From assembly GCA_021796015.1 (NCBI GenBank), contig JAJYOT010000001.1, forward strand, positions 42,184 through 106,183: DNA of 64,000 nucleotides, given 5' to 3'. The position numbers and the translations under genes were made by a program. This document shows, piece by piece, positions 16,794 to 26,287 of this stretch (positions are counted from its first letter, which is position 1; each line of letters begins with the position of its first letter). Under the pieces are notes generated by a model. The model made no database searches, was not told where the DNA came from, and was given only the letters and a program-made list of their open reading frames with translations. The stretch is from a bacterium (GTDB taxonomy: Bacteria > Elusimicrobiota > Elusimicrobia > UBA1565 > UBA9628).

Positions 16794-17894
16794 ATGTCAA
16801 CGGAAACCGTTTCACTTCTTAGAAAGACTCCCCTCAACCAAGCGCAAAAAGAAATGTTCGCCAAAATGGTCGATTTCCACGGCTGGGAGCTCCCGCTTTA
16901 TTTCGAGAGCATCCTCAAAGAGCACGAAGCCGTCCGAAATCACTGCGGAGTTTTCGACGTGTCCCATATGGGACGGCTAAGAATAGAAGGCCCGTCCGCC
17001 TTGGAACTCCTCCAAAAAATCAACGCCAACGACGTGGGCTCTTTAAAACCCGGGGAATCTCTTTATTCCCACATGCTCAATTCAAAGGGCGGAATCATCG
17101 ACGATTTGATTGTCAGCTGCCTTTCTCCCAACCACTATTACGCCGTCGTCAATGCCGCACGGCTTGAAGCCGACAAGACCTGGATTCTAAAAAACAATAC
17201 TCACGGGGCTTCCATTATCGATGAGAGCTCTCACACCGCCATGCTGGCCGTTCAAGGGCCGAAGGCGGAAGATATTCTCTCGCGTCGCTTGGCGTTTAAA
17301 GAGGCCGCAACTCTTCCGCGCTTTGGCGCCGTCAAAACGGCAATTCTCGACCGCCCCGCTTTAATGACCCGCACGGGATATACCGGCGAAGACGGCTTTG
17401 AAATCATCGTCTCGGAGAAAGACGCGAAAGCGATTTGGCTGGGTCTTGTTTCCGGCGGCGCAATTCCTTGCGGTCTTGCCGCCCGCGACACTTTAAGGCT
17501 TGAAGCCGGGCTTCTTTTGAACGGCCAGGACATGAACGAGGAAATTTCAAGCCTTGAAGCCGGATGCGCTTGGCTGGTCAAATTTGAAAAAGAATTTATC
17601 GGAAAAGAAGCTCTTCTTGCGCAAAAAAAATCCGGCCTCCCTAGCCGGCTTTACGGCGTCAAGTTGTCGGATAAAGGCGTTCCCCGCCCCGGAAACGAAG
17701 TTTTTCTCGGCGAGAAAAAAATCGGAGTTCTCACCAGCGCGACGTTTTCGCCGACCTTAAAAATCGGAATCGGACTCGCGTATCTTCCCGCGGATATCAA
17801 GGCGGGAGACGATCTTTTTGTCTCGGTTCACGGCCGAAAAATCGCGGCCAAGGCCGGACCCATGCAATTCTACAAAGGAAAAATCCATGCCTAA
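16794..17894 (+). CDS. gcvT: Glycine cleavage system T protein (aminomethyltransferase)
   Basis: A 366-residue tetrahydrofolate-dependent aminomethyltransferase. It takes the methylamine-loaded lipoyl group of GcvH and releases ammonia and 5,10-methylene-THF. Typical segments: KMVDFHGWELPLYF near the start, GVFDVSHMGR, the folate-binding TRTGYTGEDGFEI and GLAARDTLRLEAGLLLNGQD. Length is normal. It is the first gene of gcvT-gcvH-gcvP; the gcvH ATG lies within its last codons. No ribosome site is evident, and a -10 is very near the ATG. Confidence 0.96.
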   Translation: MSTETVSLLRKTPLNQAQKEMFAKMVDFHGWELPLYFESILKEHEAVRNHCGVFDVSHMGRLRIEGPSALELLQKINANDVGSLKPGESLYSHMLNSKGGIIDDLIVSCLSPNHYYAVVNAARLEADKTWILKNNTHGASIIDESSHTAMLAVQGPKAEDILSRRLAFKEAATLPRFGAVKTAILDRPALMTRTGYTGEDGFEIIVSEKDAKAIWLGLVSGGAIPCGLAARDTLRLEAGLLLNGQDMNEEISSLEAGCAWLVKFEKEFIGKEALLAQKKSGLPSRLYGVKLSDKGVPRPGNEVFLGEKKIGVLTSATFSPTLKIGIGLAYLPADIKAGDDLFVSVHGRKIAAKAGPMQFYKGKIHA

Positions 17895-18276
17895 AAACGA
17901 GGAATGCCGCTACACAAAATCTCACGAATGGTCTTATTTGGACGGAAACGAAGCCGTCGTCGGAATTTCCGACCACGCCCAAAAAGAAATCACCGACATC
18001 GTTTTCGTTGAAATGCCGAAAGTAGGAAAACAGGTTTCTTCCGGCGAAGCCGCGGCCACGGTCGAATCCGTCAAGGCCGCTTTCGACATCTACAGCCCCC
18101 TCTCGGGAGAAATTCGCGCCGTCAACCCCGAAGTCGCGAAAGACCCTTCCATCGTCAACAAAGAACCCCACGGTCAAGGCTGGCTTTTCCGCCTAAAGCT
18201 CTCGCGCAAGGAAGAATTTAATTCCTTGATGGACTGGAAACAGTATCAGGAATTCATCAAGACCCAAAAACATTAA
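17887..18276 (+). CDS. gcvH: Glycine cleavage system H protein
   Basis: A 129-residue lipoyl carrier that shuttles the aminomethyl group between GcvP and GcvT. The lipoylated Lys is in [19 protein letters not shown]. The sequence begins with the usual [17 protein letters not shown] 17887 overlaps the end of gcvT by eight bases and is preceded by AAAGGAAA, supporting this start over longer in-frame alternatives. Lipoylation may be done by the LplA-like protein encoded at 23597. Confidence 0.96.
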   Translation: MPKNEECRYTKSHEWSYLDGNEAVVGISDHAQKEITDIVFVEMPKVGKQVSSGEAAATVESVKAAFDIYSPLSGEIRAVNPEVAKDPSIVNKEPHGQGWLFRLKLSRKEEFNSLMDWKQYQEFIKTQKH

Positions 18277-18287
18277 GGCCCCTAAAC

Positions 18288-21179
18288 ATGAACTCCGCCA
18301 TTTTAGAACAAGAACCGGCCGCGAAAGAAAACCAAATTCCCTCCGAAAGCCTTTTCGTCAACCGTCATATCGGCCCCTCGGACAAGGATATCGAGGAGAT
18401 GTTGTCCTTGGTCGGAGCATCCAGCCTGGAAGACTTGATTGCGCGCGCGGCGCCCAAAACCGTTTTATCGCGCAAATCCGTAAGGCTGCCGAAAGCCTTG
18501 AGCGAACGCCAAGCCCTTCTCAAGTTAAAAGAAATCGCCGGCAAAAACAAAATTTTCAAATCCTACATCGGAATGGGCTATTACGACACCTTTACCCCGC
18601 CCGTCATCAAAAAAAACATCCTTGAAAATCCGGGGTGGTATACGGCCTACACTCCCTATCAAGCCGAGATCGCCCAAGGACGCCTGGAAGCGCTGCTTAA
18701 TTTCCAAACCATGATAGAGGATTTGACGGCTCTACCTATCGCCAATGCGTCTCTATTGGATGAAGCGACCGCCGCCGCCGAAGCGATGCTCATGATGCGC
18801 AATTTGTCGGAAAACGGATCGCCGGTTTTCCTCGCTTCCGACGCCTGTTTTCCCCAAACCCTGGCGGTAGTCCTCACTCGCGCCAAGGCGCTGGGAATTC
18901 AAGTTGAAATCGCGCCCGAGGACTCTTTTGATTTTTCAAAAAAACCGTTCGGCGTCCTTCTTCAATATCCGAGAAAAGACGGCGGGGTCAAGGATTACGA
19001 GCCTCTGTGCCAAAAGGCCCATGCAGCGGGCGCTTTTGTCGCCGTCGCGGCGGATATTCTCAGCCTCCTTCTTTTCAAGGCCCCGGGAGAATTCGGCGCC
19101 GATATCGCCGTGGGTTCGACGCAAAGATTTGGAATTCCCATGGGCTTTGGAGGCCCTCACGCGGCTTTTCTAGCGACTAAAGACGAGTTTAAGCGCCATA
19201 TGCCGGGAAGAATCGTCGGGGTTTCAAAAGACGCCGCCGGAAAACCGGCTTTAAGGCTCAGCCTCCAAACCCGCGAGCAGCATATCCGCCGGGAAAAAGC
19301 GACCTCTAATATCTGCACCGCGCAGGTTCTTTTGGCCGTCGCCGCCGGCGCTTACGCGGTTTATCACGGCCCCAAGGGGCTCCGTCAAATCGCGGAACGC
19401 ATTCTCTCTTTGACCTCGGCTTTAGCCGACGGACTTCAAAATCTAGGTTTTTCCATCCAGCCCAAGGGATCTTTTTTTGACACGCTCCAGATTTTCGCGT
19501 CCCCGGATGAAATGAGTAAAATCCGCACGGCCGCCGAAAAAGAAAAAATGAATTTCTGGTTTGATAAAAATCAAATCGGCATTTCACTCGATGAAACAAC
19601 AGAAGAAAAAGACGTCCTGGACATTCTGTCGGTGTTTGCCTCGGTCAAGGGCGTCGCCTCTCCGATCAATCTTCCGCGCTCCAGCGTCACGATTCCGGCC
19701 GCCTTTAAAAGAAAAAGCGCCTATCTCGCCCATCCCGTCTTTAACTCGTATCACTCCGAAACCGAGATGATGCGCTATTTAAAACGCCTTGAAAACCGCG
19801 ACCTCTCCTTGGTTCACTCGATGATTTCTTTGGGTTCCTGCACGATGAAGCTTAACGCCGCCTCTGAAATGGCGGCCATGACCTGGCCCGAGTTCGCCCA
19901 AATTCATCCCTATGCGCCTCAAGCTCAAACCCGCGGGTATCAGGCCTTGATCAAGGATTTAGACAGCCGCCTTTGCGCTATCACCGGTTTTGACGCCTTT
20001 TCTTTTCAGCCCAACGCGGGATCGCAAGGCGAATACGCGGGACTCCTCGCCATCAAAAGATATCATGAGGCCAACGGCGAGGGAAAAAGAAATCTTTGTC
20101 TCATCCCCGCTTCCGCTCATGGAACCAACCCCGCTTCCGCCGCCTTGGCCGGCCTTGAGGTCCTCGTCGTTTCAACGACTTCAAACGGGGATATCGATGT
20201 CGCGGATTTAAAAGCGAAAGCGGAGGAATTTAAAGAACGCCTGGCCGCCCTCATGGTCACCTATCCCTCGACGCACGGGGTTTTTGAAGCCCAAATACGG
20301 GAAATTTGCGCCCTCATCCATAAAAACGGAGGCCTGGTTTATTTGGACGGCGCCAATCTCAACGCCTTGGTCGGCCTCGGCAAACCCGCGGAATTGGGCG
20401 CGGATGTCTGTCATCTCAATCTCCACAAAACTTTCGCCATTCCGCATGGAGGCGGGGGACCTGGCATGGGGCCCATCGGAGTTAACAAAATTCTCAAGCC
20501 TTATCTTCCCGGCCACCCGCTTGAAGGAAAAGAAAGCCATGCCGTCTCCGCCGGGCCTTGGGGATCGGCCTCGATTTTGACGATTTCCTGGTCCTACATC
20601 GCCCAAATGGGACCCGAGGGTCTTCTTAAAGCGACCCAGGTCGCCATACTCAACGCCAATTATCTGGCGAAGAAACTCGAATCTTCCTACCCCGTTCTTT
20701 TTAAAGGCCCCGGCGGCTGGTCGGCGCACGAATGCATCATCGAATTGCGTCCGCTCAAAAATTCCGCGGAAGTGACCGCCGAAGACATCGCCAAGCGTTT
20801 GATGGATTACGGCTTTCACGCGCCCACGGTTTCCTTTCCGGTTCCGGGCACGATGATGATTGAGCCAACCGAGTCGGAATCCAAGAAGGAAATAGACCGC
20901 TTCTGCGAGGCGATGATTTTAATTCGCGAAGAAATTCGAGAGATCGAGACAGGCCGCGCGGATAAGACGAACAATCTACTTAAAAACGCGCCTCACGCGC
21001 TGGAACAGGTTTGCTCGGATGATTGGAACAAGCCTTATAGCCGGGAAAAAGCCGCTTTCCCCTTGCCGAACATGAAGGAACATAAATTTTGGCCCGCGGT
21101 TTCCCGCATCGACAACGCCTGGGGCGACCGCAATTTCTTCTGTTCCTGCCCGCCGTGGGGCGAAACTCAAAACTCTTAG
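18288..21179 (+). CDS. gcvP: Glycine dehydrogenase (decarboxylating), single-chain P protein
   Basis: A 963-residue PLP enzyme that decarboxylates glycine and passes the methylamine to GcvH. Both halves are in one chain, as in E. coli and mitochondria, not split into GcvPA and GcvPB. The N-terminal half starts with [17 protein letters not shown]. The PLP lysine is in [20 protein letters not shown] in the C-terminal half, preceded by the conserved [10 protein letters not shown]. It lies 11 bases after gcvH and ends the operon. Confidence 0.96.
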   Translation: MNSAILEQEPAAKENQIPSESLFVNRHIGPSDKDIEEMLSLVGASSLEDLIARAAPKTVLSRKSVRLPKALSERQALLKLKEIAGKNKIFKSYIGMGYYDTFTPPVIKKNILENPGWYTAYTPYQAEIAQGRLEALLNFQTMIEDLTALPIANASLLDEATAAAEAMLMMRNLSENGSPVFLASDACFPQTLAVVLTRAKALGIQVEIAPEDSFDFSKKPFGVLLQYPRKDGGVKDYEPLCQKAHAAGAFVAVAADILSLLLFKAPGEFGADIAVGSTQRFGIPMGFGGPHAAFLATKDEFKRHMPGRIVGVSKDAAGKPALRLSLQTREQHIRREKATSNICTAQVLLAVAAGAYAVYHGPKGLRQIAERILSLTSALADGLQNLGFSIQPKGSFFDTLQIFASPDEMSKIRTAAEKEKMNFWFDKNQIGISLDETTEEKDVLDILSVFASVKGVASPINLPRSSVTIPAAFKRKSAYLAHPVFNSYHSETEMMRYLKRLENRDLSLVHSMISLGSCTMKLNAASEMAAMTWPEFAQIHPYAPQAQTRGYQALIKDLDSRLCAITGFDAFSFQPNAGSQGEYAGLLAIKRYHEANGEGKRNLCLIPASAHGTNPASAALAGLEVLVVSTTSNGDIDVADLKAKAEEFKERLAALMVTYPSTHGVFEAQIREICALIHKNGGLVYLDGANLNALVGLGKPAELGADVCHLNLHKTFAIPHGGGGPGMGPIGVNKILKPYLPGHPLEGKESHAVSAGPWGSASILTISWSYIAQMGPEGLLKATQVAILNANYLAKKLESSYPVLFKGPGGWSAHECIIELRPLKNSAEVTAEDIAKRLMDYGFHAPTVSFPVPGTMMIEPTESESKKEIDRFCEAMILIREEIREIETGRADKTNNLLKNAPHALEQVCSDDWNKPYSREKAAFPLPNMKEHKFWPAVSRIDNAWGDRNFFCSCPPWGETQNS

Positions 21180-21277
21180 TTTCTCTCACACAAGGGAACA
21201 AATTTCCCCGCTAACCTGTAAGATAGGTAAGCCCCGCGCGTTGCGTTATCGGGAACTTGGTATAATGAGGAAAAATA
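21180..21277 (+). promoter_or_regulatory. Junction between gcvP and the restriction-modification cassette
   Basis: This 98-base region holds a TATAAT at 21261-21266, immediately followed by GAGG (ribosome site) and the methyltransferase ATG. A TTGCGT at 21241-21246 lies 14 bases upstream, too close for a normal -35. No terminator for gcvP is obvious. Confidence 0.35.
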
Positions 21278-22174
21278 ATGATCTCAGGACACGAAAAAAT
21301 ATTCCGTTCCGAAGGCATTGTAGTCGCCCACGGCGATACGCTCGACATCATGGATGAGCTCGTCTCTGACTCAACGGCGAATTTGATCTTTGCCGACCCA
21401 CCCTACAACATAGGCAAGAAATTTGGAATGTTTGTGGACCGATGGGAAAGTGACGATGCTTACGTGTCTTGGTGTACGCAGTGGCTCGACCTGTGTATTC
21501 GGAAATTAGCCCCGGACGGGACTCTGTATCTTATGGCCAGTACGCAAGCCATGCCGTATCTCGATTTATATCTCCGAACACGATTGACCGTTCTATCTCG
21601 AATCGTCTGGATATATGACAGCTCTGGCGTTCAAGCAAAACGCCATTTCGGCTCGCTCTACGAACCGATACTCCATGCCGTCAAGAATCCAAAACGGTAC
21701 GTCTTTAATGGCGATGCGGTGGCCGTTGAAGCGCGAACTGGAGCCATCCGACATCTTATTGATTATCGCAAGTCTACCCCGACGCTCTATAACAGCAAGA
21801 AGGTGCCGGGAAATACCTGGGCCTTCCCCAGAGTGCGCTATCGAATGGATGAATACGAAGAACACCCGTCTCAAAAGCCGGAAGCATTGCTGGAAAGAAT
21901 TATCCTGGCAAGCAGCAATACTGGAGATCTTATCGTTGATCCATTTGCCGGATCGTTTACTACCGGCGCCGTAGCCAAGAGGCTCAAAAGGCGCTTTATC
22001 GGCATAGAGAGAGAAAGGTCTTACATCAAGACCGGACTGCGCCGAATTGGACTTTTGAGAGAACTTGATGGGGAAACGTTAATGCCGCCGCGAAAAACCT
22101 ATGTTCGCCGAAACGGAAAGCCCTTGCAAGGCATTCAAGAGATGAAAGGAAATCTTTTCAACGCGGCCACATGA
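21278..22174 (+). CDS. DNA methyltransferase, beta class (restriction-modification)
   Basis: A 298-residue DNA methyltransferase. The catalytic motif IV (FADPPYNIGKKFG, near residue 45) precedes the AdoMet-binding motif X (HPSQKPEALLERII) and motif I (VDPFAGSFTTGAVAKRL). This IV-target domain-X-I order is the beta class; DPPY suggests N6-adenine methylation, less likely N4-cytosine. The glycine usually found in FxGSGTT is replaced here (GSFTT). The stop overlaps the start of a putative endonuclease gene by four bases, as in type II systems. Codon use seems less biased than in the flanking housekeeping genes. The target sequence cannot be inferred. Confidence 0.85.
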   Translation: MISGHEKIFRSEGIVVAHGDTLDIMDELVSDSTANLIFADPPYNIGKKFGMFVDRWESDDAYVSWCTQWLDLCIRKLAPDGTLYLMASTQAMPYLDLYLRTRLTVLSRIVWIYDSSGVQAKRHFGSLYEPILHAVKNPKRYVFNGDAVAVEARTGAIRHLIDYRKSTPTLYNSKKVPGNTWAFPRVRYRMDEYEEHPSQKPEALLERIILASSNTGDLIVDPFAGSFTTGAVAKRLKRRFIGIERERSYIKTGLRRIGLLRELDGETLMPPRKTYVRRNGKPLQGIQEMKGNLFNAAT

Positions 22175-23322
22175 AACACCCCTTCACGGAAATCATTCTT
22201 GCGATTCTCCGGAAACGCTTCCAAGGTGCCGCCGAAGATATTTTTGAAAAAAGCTTTCTAATACAATACCTGAATCTTAAAACTCGCTCCGCCGACAGCG
22301 GCTCAAAATCCCGCGGAGCCTTCGCCAATCATTACGCGCTCTATGTGCTTGTCGAGGACTACATCACGAAGGGCTTTCTCTCAAGAAAAAGAGGGCAGTA
22401 TAAGAAATACGCGGGCGCAAGGTTTACCGATCTCATTCAACGACAACGCAAACTTCCTTTTGGATCGAAACTTCAAAATCATGCTCTGAACTCGCGCCTC
22501 AACGATGAATTCGCGAAATATTTCCCAACGAATGAGTTGCGCCCCATTCTGCGCGATCAGGCAGCCCAAAGATATTGGATAAACGAACGCTTACTTCTCG
22601 TGCGCGTTGGAACTGGCCAAAATGTTCGGCAAGTAAACATCGCAAAAGAAATAATTGAGATCATCAATAAGTATGTTGAAACAAAAAGAGCCGCATTCGA
22701 TGGGTTCATCAAGGCATGTCGGGAGATATCGATTCTACCATCGGAAAAATCACAAGAAGTCATTGACTTTATAACCAGCCAGCTACAGCCGAATGTTGAC
22801 GCCAGGATATTTGAGATCGTCAGTTTCTCAATTCTCAAGGCCCACTACGAAAAACAAGCTGTGTTTTGGGGATGGTCCGCGAAAAAAATCAAAAAAGAGT
22901 TCCTCATGCTTTATAAGACAGGCAGAACCAACGCAAATGACGGCGGAATCGATTTTGTCATGAGACCCTTGGGACGATTTTTCCAGGTGACGGAAGTAGT
23001 CGATGCAAATAAGTATTTTCTCGATATTGACAAGGTCCACCGATTTCCCCTGACCTTTGTGGTGAAGAGCGTTGAGCCTGAAGCGGAAATCCGCAAACAA
23101 CTGCGGCAAGAAGCCCAGCACACGTATGGCGTCAACGCCGTCGTTGAAAAATACATGAGTGCCGTCGAGGAGGTCATCAACATCCCAAGGCTGCTTGATT
23201 TGCTCGCGCGACTCGTGAAAGACAACAAAGTCAAGCAGATCATGAATGAGATCGTTTTGCAAAGCCGCGTTGAATTCAATGTCGCCGAAGACGAAGAGGA
23301 TGAGTTGGCCGCCGACGAATAG
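22171..23322 (+). CDS. Putative type II restriction endonuclease partner
   Basis: A 383-residue protein translationally coupled to the methyltransferase (ATGA). I do not recognise a specific family. The best candidate active site is NDGGIDFVMRPLGRFFQVTE around residues 255-275. It resembles the D-(x)n-(E/Q)-x-K core of PD-(D/E)XK nucleases, but a Thr stands where Lys is expected (QVT), so either the lysine has moved or the protein uses another residue. The N-terminal half is helical and could form the DNA-recognition part. The C-terminus is very acidic (DEEDELAADE). Assignment rests mainly on context. Confidence 0.6.
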   Translation: MKHPFTEIILAILRKRFQGAAEDIFEKSFLIQYLNLKTRSADSGSKSRGAFANHYALYVLVEDYITKGFLSRKRGQYKKYAGARFTDLIQRQRKLPFGSKLQNHALNSRLNDEFAKYFPTNELRPILRDQAAQRYWINERLLLVRVGTGQNVRQVNIAKEIIEIINKYVETKRAAFDGFIKACREISILPSEKSQEVIDFITSQLQPNVDARIFEIVSFSILKAHYEKQAVFWGWSAKKIKKEFLMLYKTGRTNANDGGIDFVMRPLGRFFQVTEVVDANKYFLDIDKVHRFPLTFVVKSVEPEAEIRKQLRQEAQHTYGVNAVVEKYMSAVEEVINIPRLLDLLARLVKDNKVKQIMNEIVLQSRVEFNVAEDEEDELAADE

Positions 23323-23394
23323 GTACCGGCAATTCGAGAACCTATATATTCATACCCGTGCGGCGTCAGGATTTTAGCTGGAGGAAATGTTTGT

Positions 23395-23592
23395 ATGAAA
23401 AAATCTTCAATAAGAGAATTAGAAAGTGTTTTACGAATAGCTCTGACTAAACTCGATGAGCGTGGAACAAACGACTCCGTTTCAAAAGCCATGAGCATAG
23501 TTTCCGTCACCCTTAACGAGATGTCCAATGGCCGTCTCCTGACGCCGGAAAAAGCCTACAAAATCGGTATAAAAAACGCCGCTTGCGAATAA
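23395..23592 (+). CDS. Small protein of unknown function beside the restriction-modification genes
   Basis: A 65-residue protein with a strong GGAGG upstream of ATG 23395. The sequence (MKKSSIRELESVLRIALTKL...) looks like a compact helical protein; it has no helix-turn-helix that would mark it as a control (C) protein. It follows the putative endonuclease after 72 bases and precedes the lipoate ligase gene by four bases. It could be part of the imported cassette or an unrelated small gene. Confidence 0.6.
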   Translation: MKKSSIRELESVLRIALTKLDERGTNDSVSKAMSIVSVTLNEMSNGRLLTPEKAYKIGIKNAACE

Positions 23593-23596
23593 AATA

Positions 23597-24319
23597 TTGA
23601 GAACTCGCCTTGACGCTTTTCCTCAAGTGGAATTAGGGACAGTCCCCAACTCAGACCGCTTGGACGTTTATTCTCAAATGGCCTTGGACGAGGCCCTTCT
23701 TCTTTTTTCTCCGAAAGAAAGCCTGACTCTGAGGTTCTATTCGTGGTTAGGGCCTGCGGCAACTTTTGGGCGGCATCAATCTTTTCAGTTTATCGAACAG
23801 GAGCTTCATCATCGCGGAAAAGCCGCCCTTCCCCGCGCGCGGCGAATCACGGGCGGAGGCCTGGTCTTTCACGAAAATGATCTGACCTTTTCCCTGATCT
23901 TTCCATGGACGGACTTCGTTTCGCCCTCGGAAATTTATCGAAAGCTCCATCATCTGATAGGCCATGAACTCGCGAAAGAAGGGGTTCTTCTCAATTTAAA
24001 GCCCGAACCCTCAACATTCCCGGGCCTCGAAAAAATTTGTTTTTCCATGCCCGAAAAATCCGATCTAATGGCCTCCGCAGGCGAGAAAATTTTGGGCGGA
24101 GCCCTCTGCCGAAAAAACAAACGCGGTCTCTATCAAGGCTCCCTTCAAGCGCCTCTCGCTTCTTTACCACTCTCTCAAATTAAGAGAGCCATTTGCCGCG
24201 CCGCCGGTTTATTCGGCGAGACAAAACCCAATGAAAAATTTGATTTTATTGACCCAAACCAGCTGCGCCTTCTCGTTGCAAAATACCGTTCCGATGAATG
24301 GCTCCTCCGCGTTCCTTAA
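23597..24319 (+). CDS. Lipoate-protein ligase A family protein
   Basis: A 240-residue BPL/LplA/LipB-fold protein that likely attaches lipoate or octanoate to GcvH or other carriers. Conserved segments: QMALDEALLL, the signature RRITGGGLVFHENDLTFS and KILGGALCRKNKRGLYQGSL, which holds the lysine used by lipoate ligases. It lacks the accessory C-terminal domain of E. coli LplA, so it may be an octanoyltransferase of the LipM/LipL type or need a partner. The only start compatible with the family's N-terminal strand is TTG 23597. A REP-like palindrome (23630-23652) is inserted in the first codons and is read as LGTVPNS. Confidence 0.8.
   Translation: MRTRLDAFPQVELGTVPNSDRLDVYSQMALDEALLLFSPKESLTLRFYSWLGPAATFGRHQSFQFIEQELHHRGKAALPRARRITGGGLVFHENDLTFSLIFPWTDFVSPSEIYRKLHHLIGHELAKEGVLLNLKPEPSTFPGLEKICFSMPEKSDLMASAGEKILGGALCRKNKRGLYQGSLQAPLASLPLSQIKRAICRAAGLFGETKPNEKFDFIDPNQLRLLVAKYRSDEWLLRVP
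23630..23652. repeat. REP-like palindrome inside the lipoate ligase gene
   Basis: The 23-base sequence is an imperfect palindrome around TTAGGGAC-A-GTCCCCAA, with two mismatches. Two further copies lie at 49078-49102 and 49118-49140. All three are read as LGTVPNS in their host proteins. Confidence 0.85.
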
Positions 24320-24339
24320 CACGAAAAATAAAAACTAAT

Positions 24340-24368
24340 TTGAATTAAATCTAAATATGTGCTATCAT
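24340..24368 (+). promoter_or_regulatory. Promoter for rplU-rpmA, predicted leaderless
   Basis: TTGAAT (24340-24345) and TATCAT (24363-24368) are spaced by 17 bases. The -10 ends nine bases before ATG 24378, so transcription would start within a few bases of the start codon. No Shine-Dalgarno sequence precedes the ATG. Confidence 0.6.
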
Positions 24369-24377
24369 AATTAAGTT

Positions 24378-24683
24378 ATGTACGCGGTCATCGAAACAGG
24401 CGGTAAACAATATAAAGTTGAACCCGGGGAAGTCATTCGGGTTGAGAAGCTTGATCTAGCTTCCGGAAGTGAGATTAAATGGAAAGCCCTGTGGGCTTCC
24501 AAGGGAGAAGACTCTCCCATCACCGGCATTCCCAAAGCCACGGTTACGGCCGAGGTTCTTGCTCAAAAGAGAGCTGCTAAAATTTTGGTTTTCCGAAAGA
24601 AAACAAAAAAGGCTTATAAGAAAATGCGCGGGCATCGTCAGTCTTTGACTGAAGTCAAAATTAAGGATATTTCTTTTAACTAA
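24378..24683 (+). CDS. rplU: 50S ribosomal protein L21
   Basis: A 101-residue large-subunit protein that binds 23S rRNA. It begins [18 protein letters not shown], the invariant L21 start, and contains the [15 protein letters not shown] segment. It is followed by rpmA after one base, the normal rplU-rpmA-obg order. Unlike most rplU genes it has practically no space for a regulatory leader. Confidence 0.97.
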   Translation: MYAVIETGGKQYKVEPGEVIRVEKLDLASGSEIKWKALWASKGEDSPITGIPKATVTAEVLAQKRAAKILVFRKKTKKAYKKMRGHRQSLTEVKIKDISFN

Positions 24684-24684
24684 T

Positions 24685-24933
24685 ATGGCTCATACCAAAG
24701 CACAAGGCTCATCCTCCAACGGTCGCGATTCTAATGGCCAACGCCTCGGCGTTAAGAGATACGGCGGCCAAAAAGTAAAAGCGGGTATGGTTATTGTCAG
24801 GCAACGCGGTACTAAATTTTTGCCGGGCGAAAACGTCGGACGCGGAAAAGATGACACCTTGTTTGCCAAGGCGTCGGGTTCCGTTCAATTCGAGTGGGCC
24901 TACAAAGACAAGAAACGCGTCAGCGTCCGCTAA
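24685..24933 (+). CDS. rpmA: 50S ribosomal protein L27
   Basis: An 82-residue large-subunit protein whose N-terminus reaches the peptidyl transferase centre. It starts directly as [20 protein letters not shown], with no N-terminal leader of the Firmicutes type that needs cleavage. [19 protein letters not shown] is the core. It follows rplU after one base. Confidence 0.97.
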   Translation: MAHTKAQGSSSNGRDSNGQRLGVKRYGGQKVKAGMVIVRQRGTKFLPGENVGRGKDDTLFAKASGSVQFEWAYKDKKRVSVR

Positions 24934-24967
24934 GTCTTTTTGTCTTTCCCTTTCTTAATTTCCTGTC

Positions 24968-26287
24968 ATGAATTTCATCGATCGAGTTCATCTTTTTCTT
25001 GAGGCCGGACGCGGTGGAGACGGATGTTTGGCCTTTCGCCGAGAGAAATACGTCGCCTACGGCGGCCCTATAGGCGGCGACGGCGGCAACGGCGGCGATA
25101 TTTTCCTTAAAGCGAGTTTACGCCTCACCACTCTCTATGATTTAACCCGTCAAACTCATATCCGCGGGATTCCCGGCGAACACGGTAAAGGAAGTAATAA
25201 AGCGGGTAAAAATGGCGATCCCATCACGATAGAAGTTCCCGTTGGAACCTTGGTCTATAAAGACAAAGTTTTGGTTGCCGATTTAAACGTTCCAGACAAA
25301 ACCTATCTCGCGGCTAAAGGCGGACGCGGAGGACGCGGCAATCTTTCTTTTAAGACTCAATGGATGACCGCTCCCCGGATTAGAGAAAGAGGCGCTCCTG
25401 GAGAAAAAGCTCATTTTGAGTTCGAGCTTAAGCTTTTAGCCGATGTGGGCCTGGTGGGATTTCCCAACGCCGGCAAATCCAGTCTCCTGGCCCATTTGTC
25501 CAAGGCTCGGCCCAAAATCGCCGATTATCCTTTTACGACTCTTTCCCCCAATTTAGGAGTCGTCGTTCACAAGGGAATTTCTTTTGTCCTGGCCGACATT
25601 CCCGGACTCATTGAAGGCGCGCATGAAGGAAAGGGCTTGGGGTTTGACTTTTTAAGGCATATCGAAAGAACGAGGATTCTGGTTCACCTGGTCGACCCTC
25701 AGGGTTTTGAATCTCATTCTCCGGCGGAAAGCATTACCCTCATCGAAAAAGAATTAAGCTCTTACTCCTCTACGCTTAAAAAAAAGCCCCGCCTTTTAGC
25801 TCTCAACAAAATGGATCTTCCCGAATCCGGGGAAGCCTTAAAGAAACTCAAGAAAAAATTTTCCAAACGCGAGATTTTTCCCATTTCTGCCGTCACGGGA
25901 CAAGGCCTCAAAGCTCTTTTAGATTCTCTCATCAAAATACTTTCAAAAACCCCGCCGCCCATTTTCAAAACGGAAGAGGACTCAGAAACAAAACTTGAAA
26001 TCAAAAAGGGCTTTGAAGTCGAATCTCTGGGAAACGGAGTTTTTATTCTCAAGGGCGCCTCTATCGAACGCGCGGCCGCGATGCTTGACCTTGGCCTTCC
26101 TGAAGCCGTCATGCGCTTTCAGGCCATGCTGAAAAGAATCGGGGTTGACCGCGCTCTGAGAGCGGCCCACATTCGGGAAGGAAATGAAGTTCGCTGCGGA
26201 GAAGTGTCTTTTGAATGGAGCGGGGAAGCCCAAAAACCCCTTCCAAAACTTTCGCGCGATAGACCGACGAGACTCGGCATTTACTAA
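24968..26287 (+). CDS. obg: Obg family GTPase
   Basis: A 439-residue GTPase of 50S assembly and stress control. The N-terminal Obg fold (FIDRVHLFLEAGRGGDGCLAF, glycine-rich) is followed by the G domain (GFPNAGKSSL, DIPGLIEGAHEGKGLG, NKMD) and a C-terminal OCT domain (from about residue 340, FEVESLGNGVFILKG). The start ATG 24968 is 34 bases after rpmA. The stop overlaps the start of hpnC (TAATG), linking ribosome genes and squalene genes in one transcript. Confidence 0.96.
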   Translation: MNFIDRVHLFLEAGRGGDGCLAFRREKYVAYGGPIGGDGGNGGDIFLKASLRLTTLYDLTRQTHIRGIPGEHGKGSNKAGKNGDPITIEVPVGTLVYKDKVLVADLNVPDKTYLAAKGGRGGRGNLSFKTQWMTAPRIRERGAPGEKAHFEFELKLLADVGLVGFPNAGKSSLLAHLSKARPKIADYPFTTLSPNLGVVVHKGISFVLADIPGLIEGAHEGKGLGFDFLRHIERTRILVHLVDPQGFESHSPAESITLIEKELSSYSSTLKKKPRLLALNKMDLPESGEALKKLKKKFSKREIFPISAVTGQGLKALLDSLIKILSKTPPPIFKTEEDSETKLEIKKGFEVESLGNGVFILKGASIERAAAMLDLGLPEAVMRFQAMLKRIGVDRALRAAHIREGNEVRCGEVSFEWSGEAQKPLPKLSRDRPTRLGIY

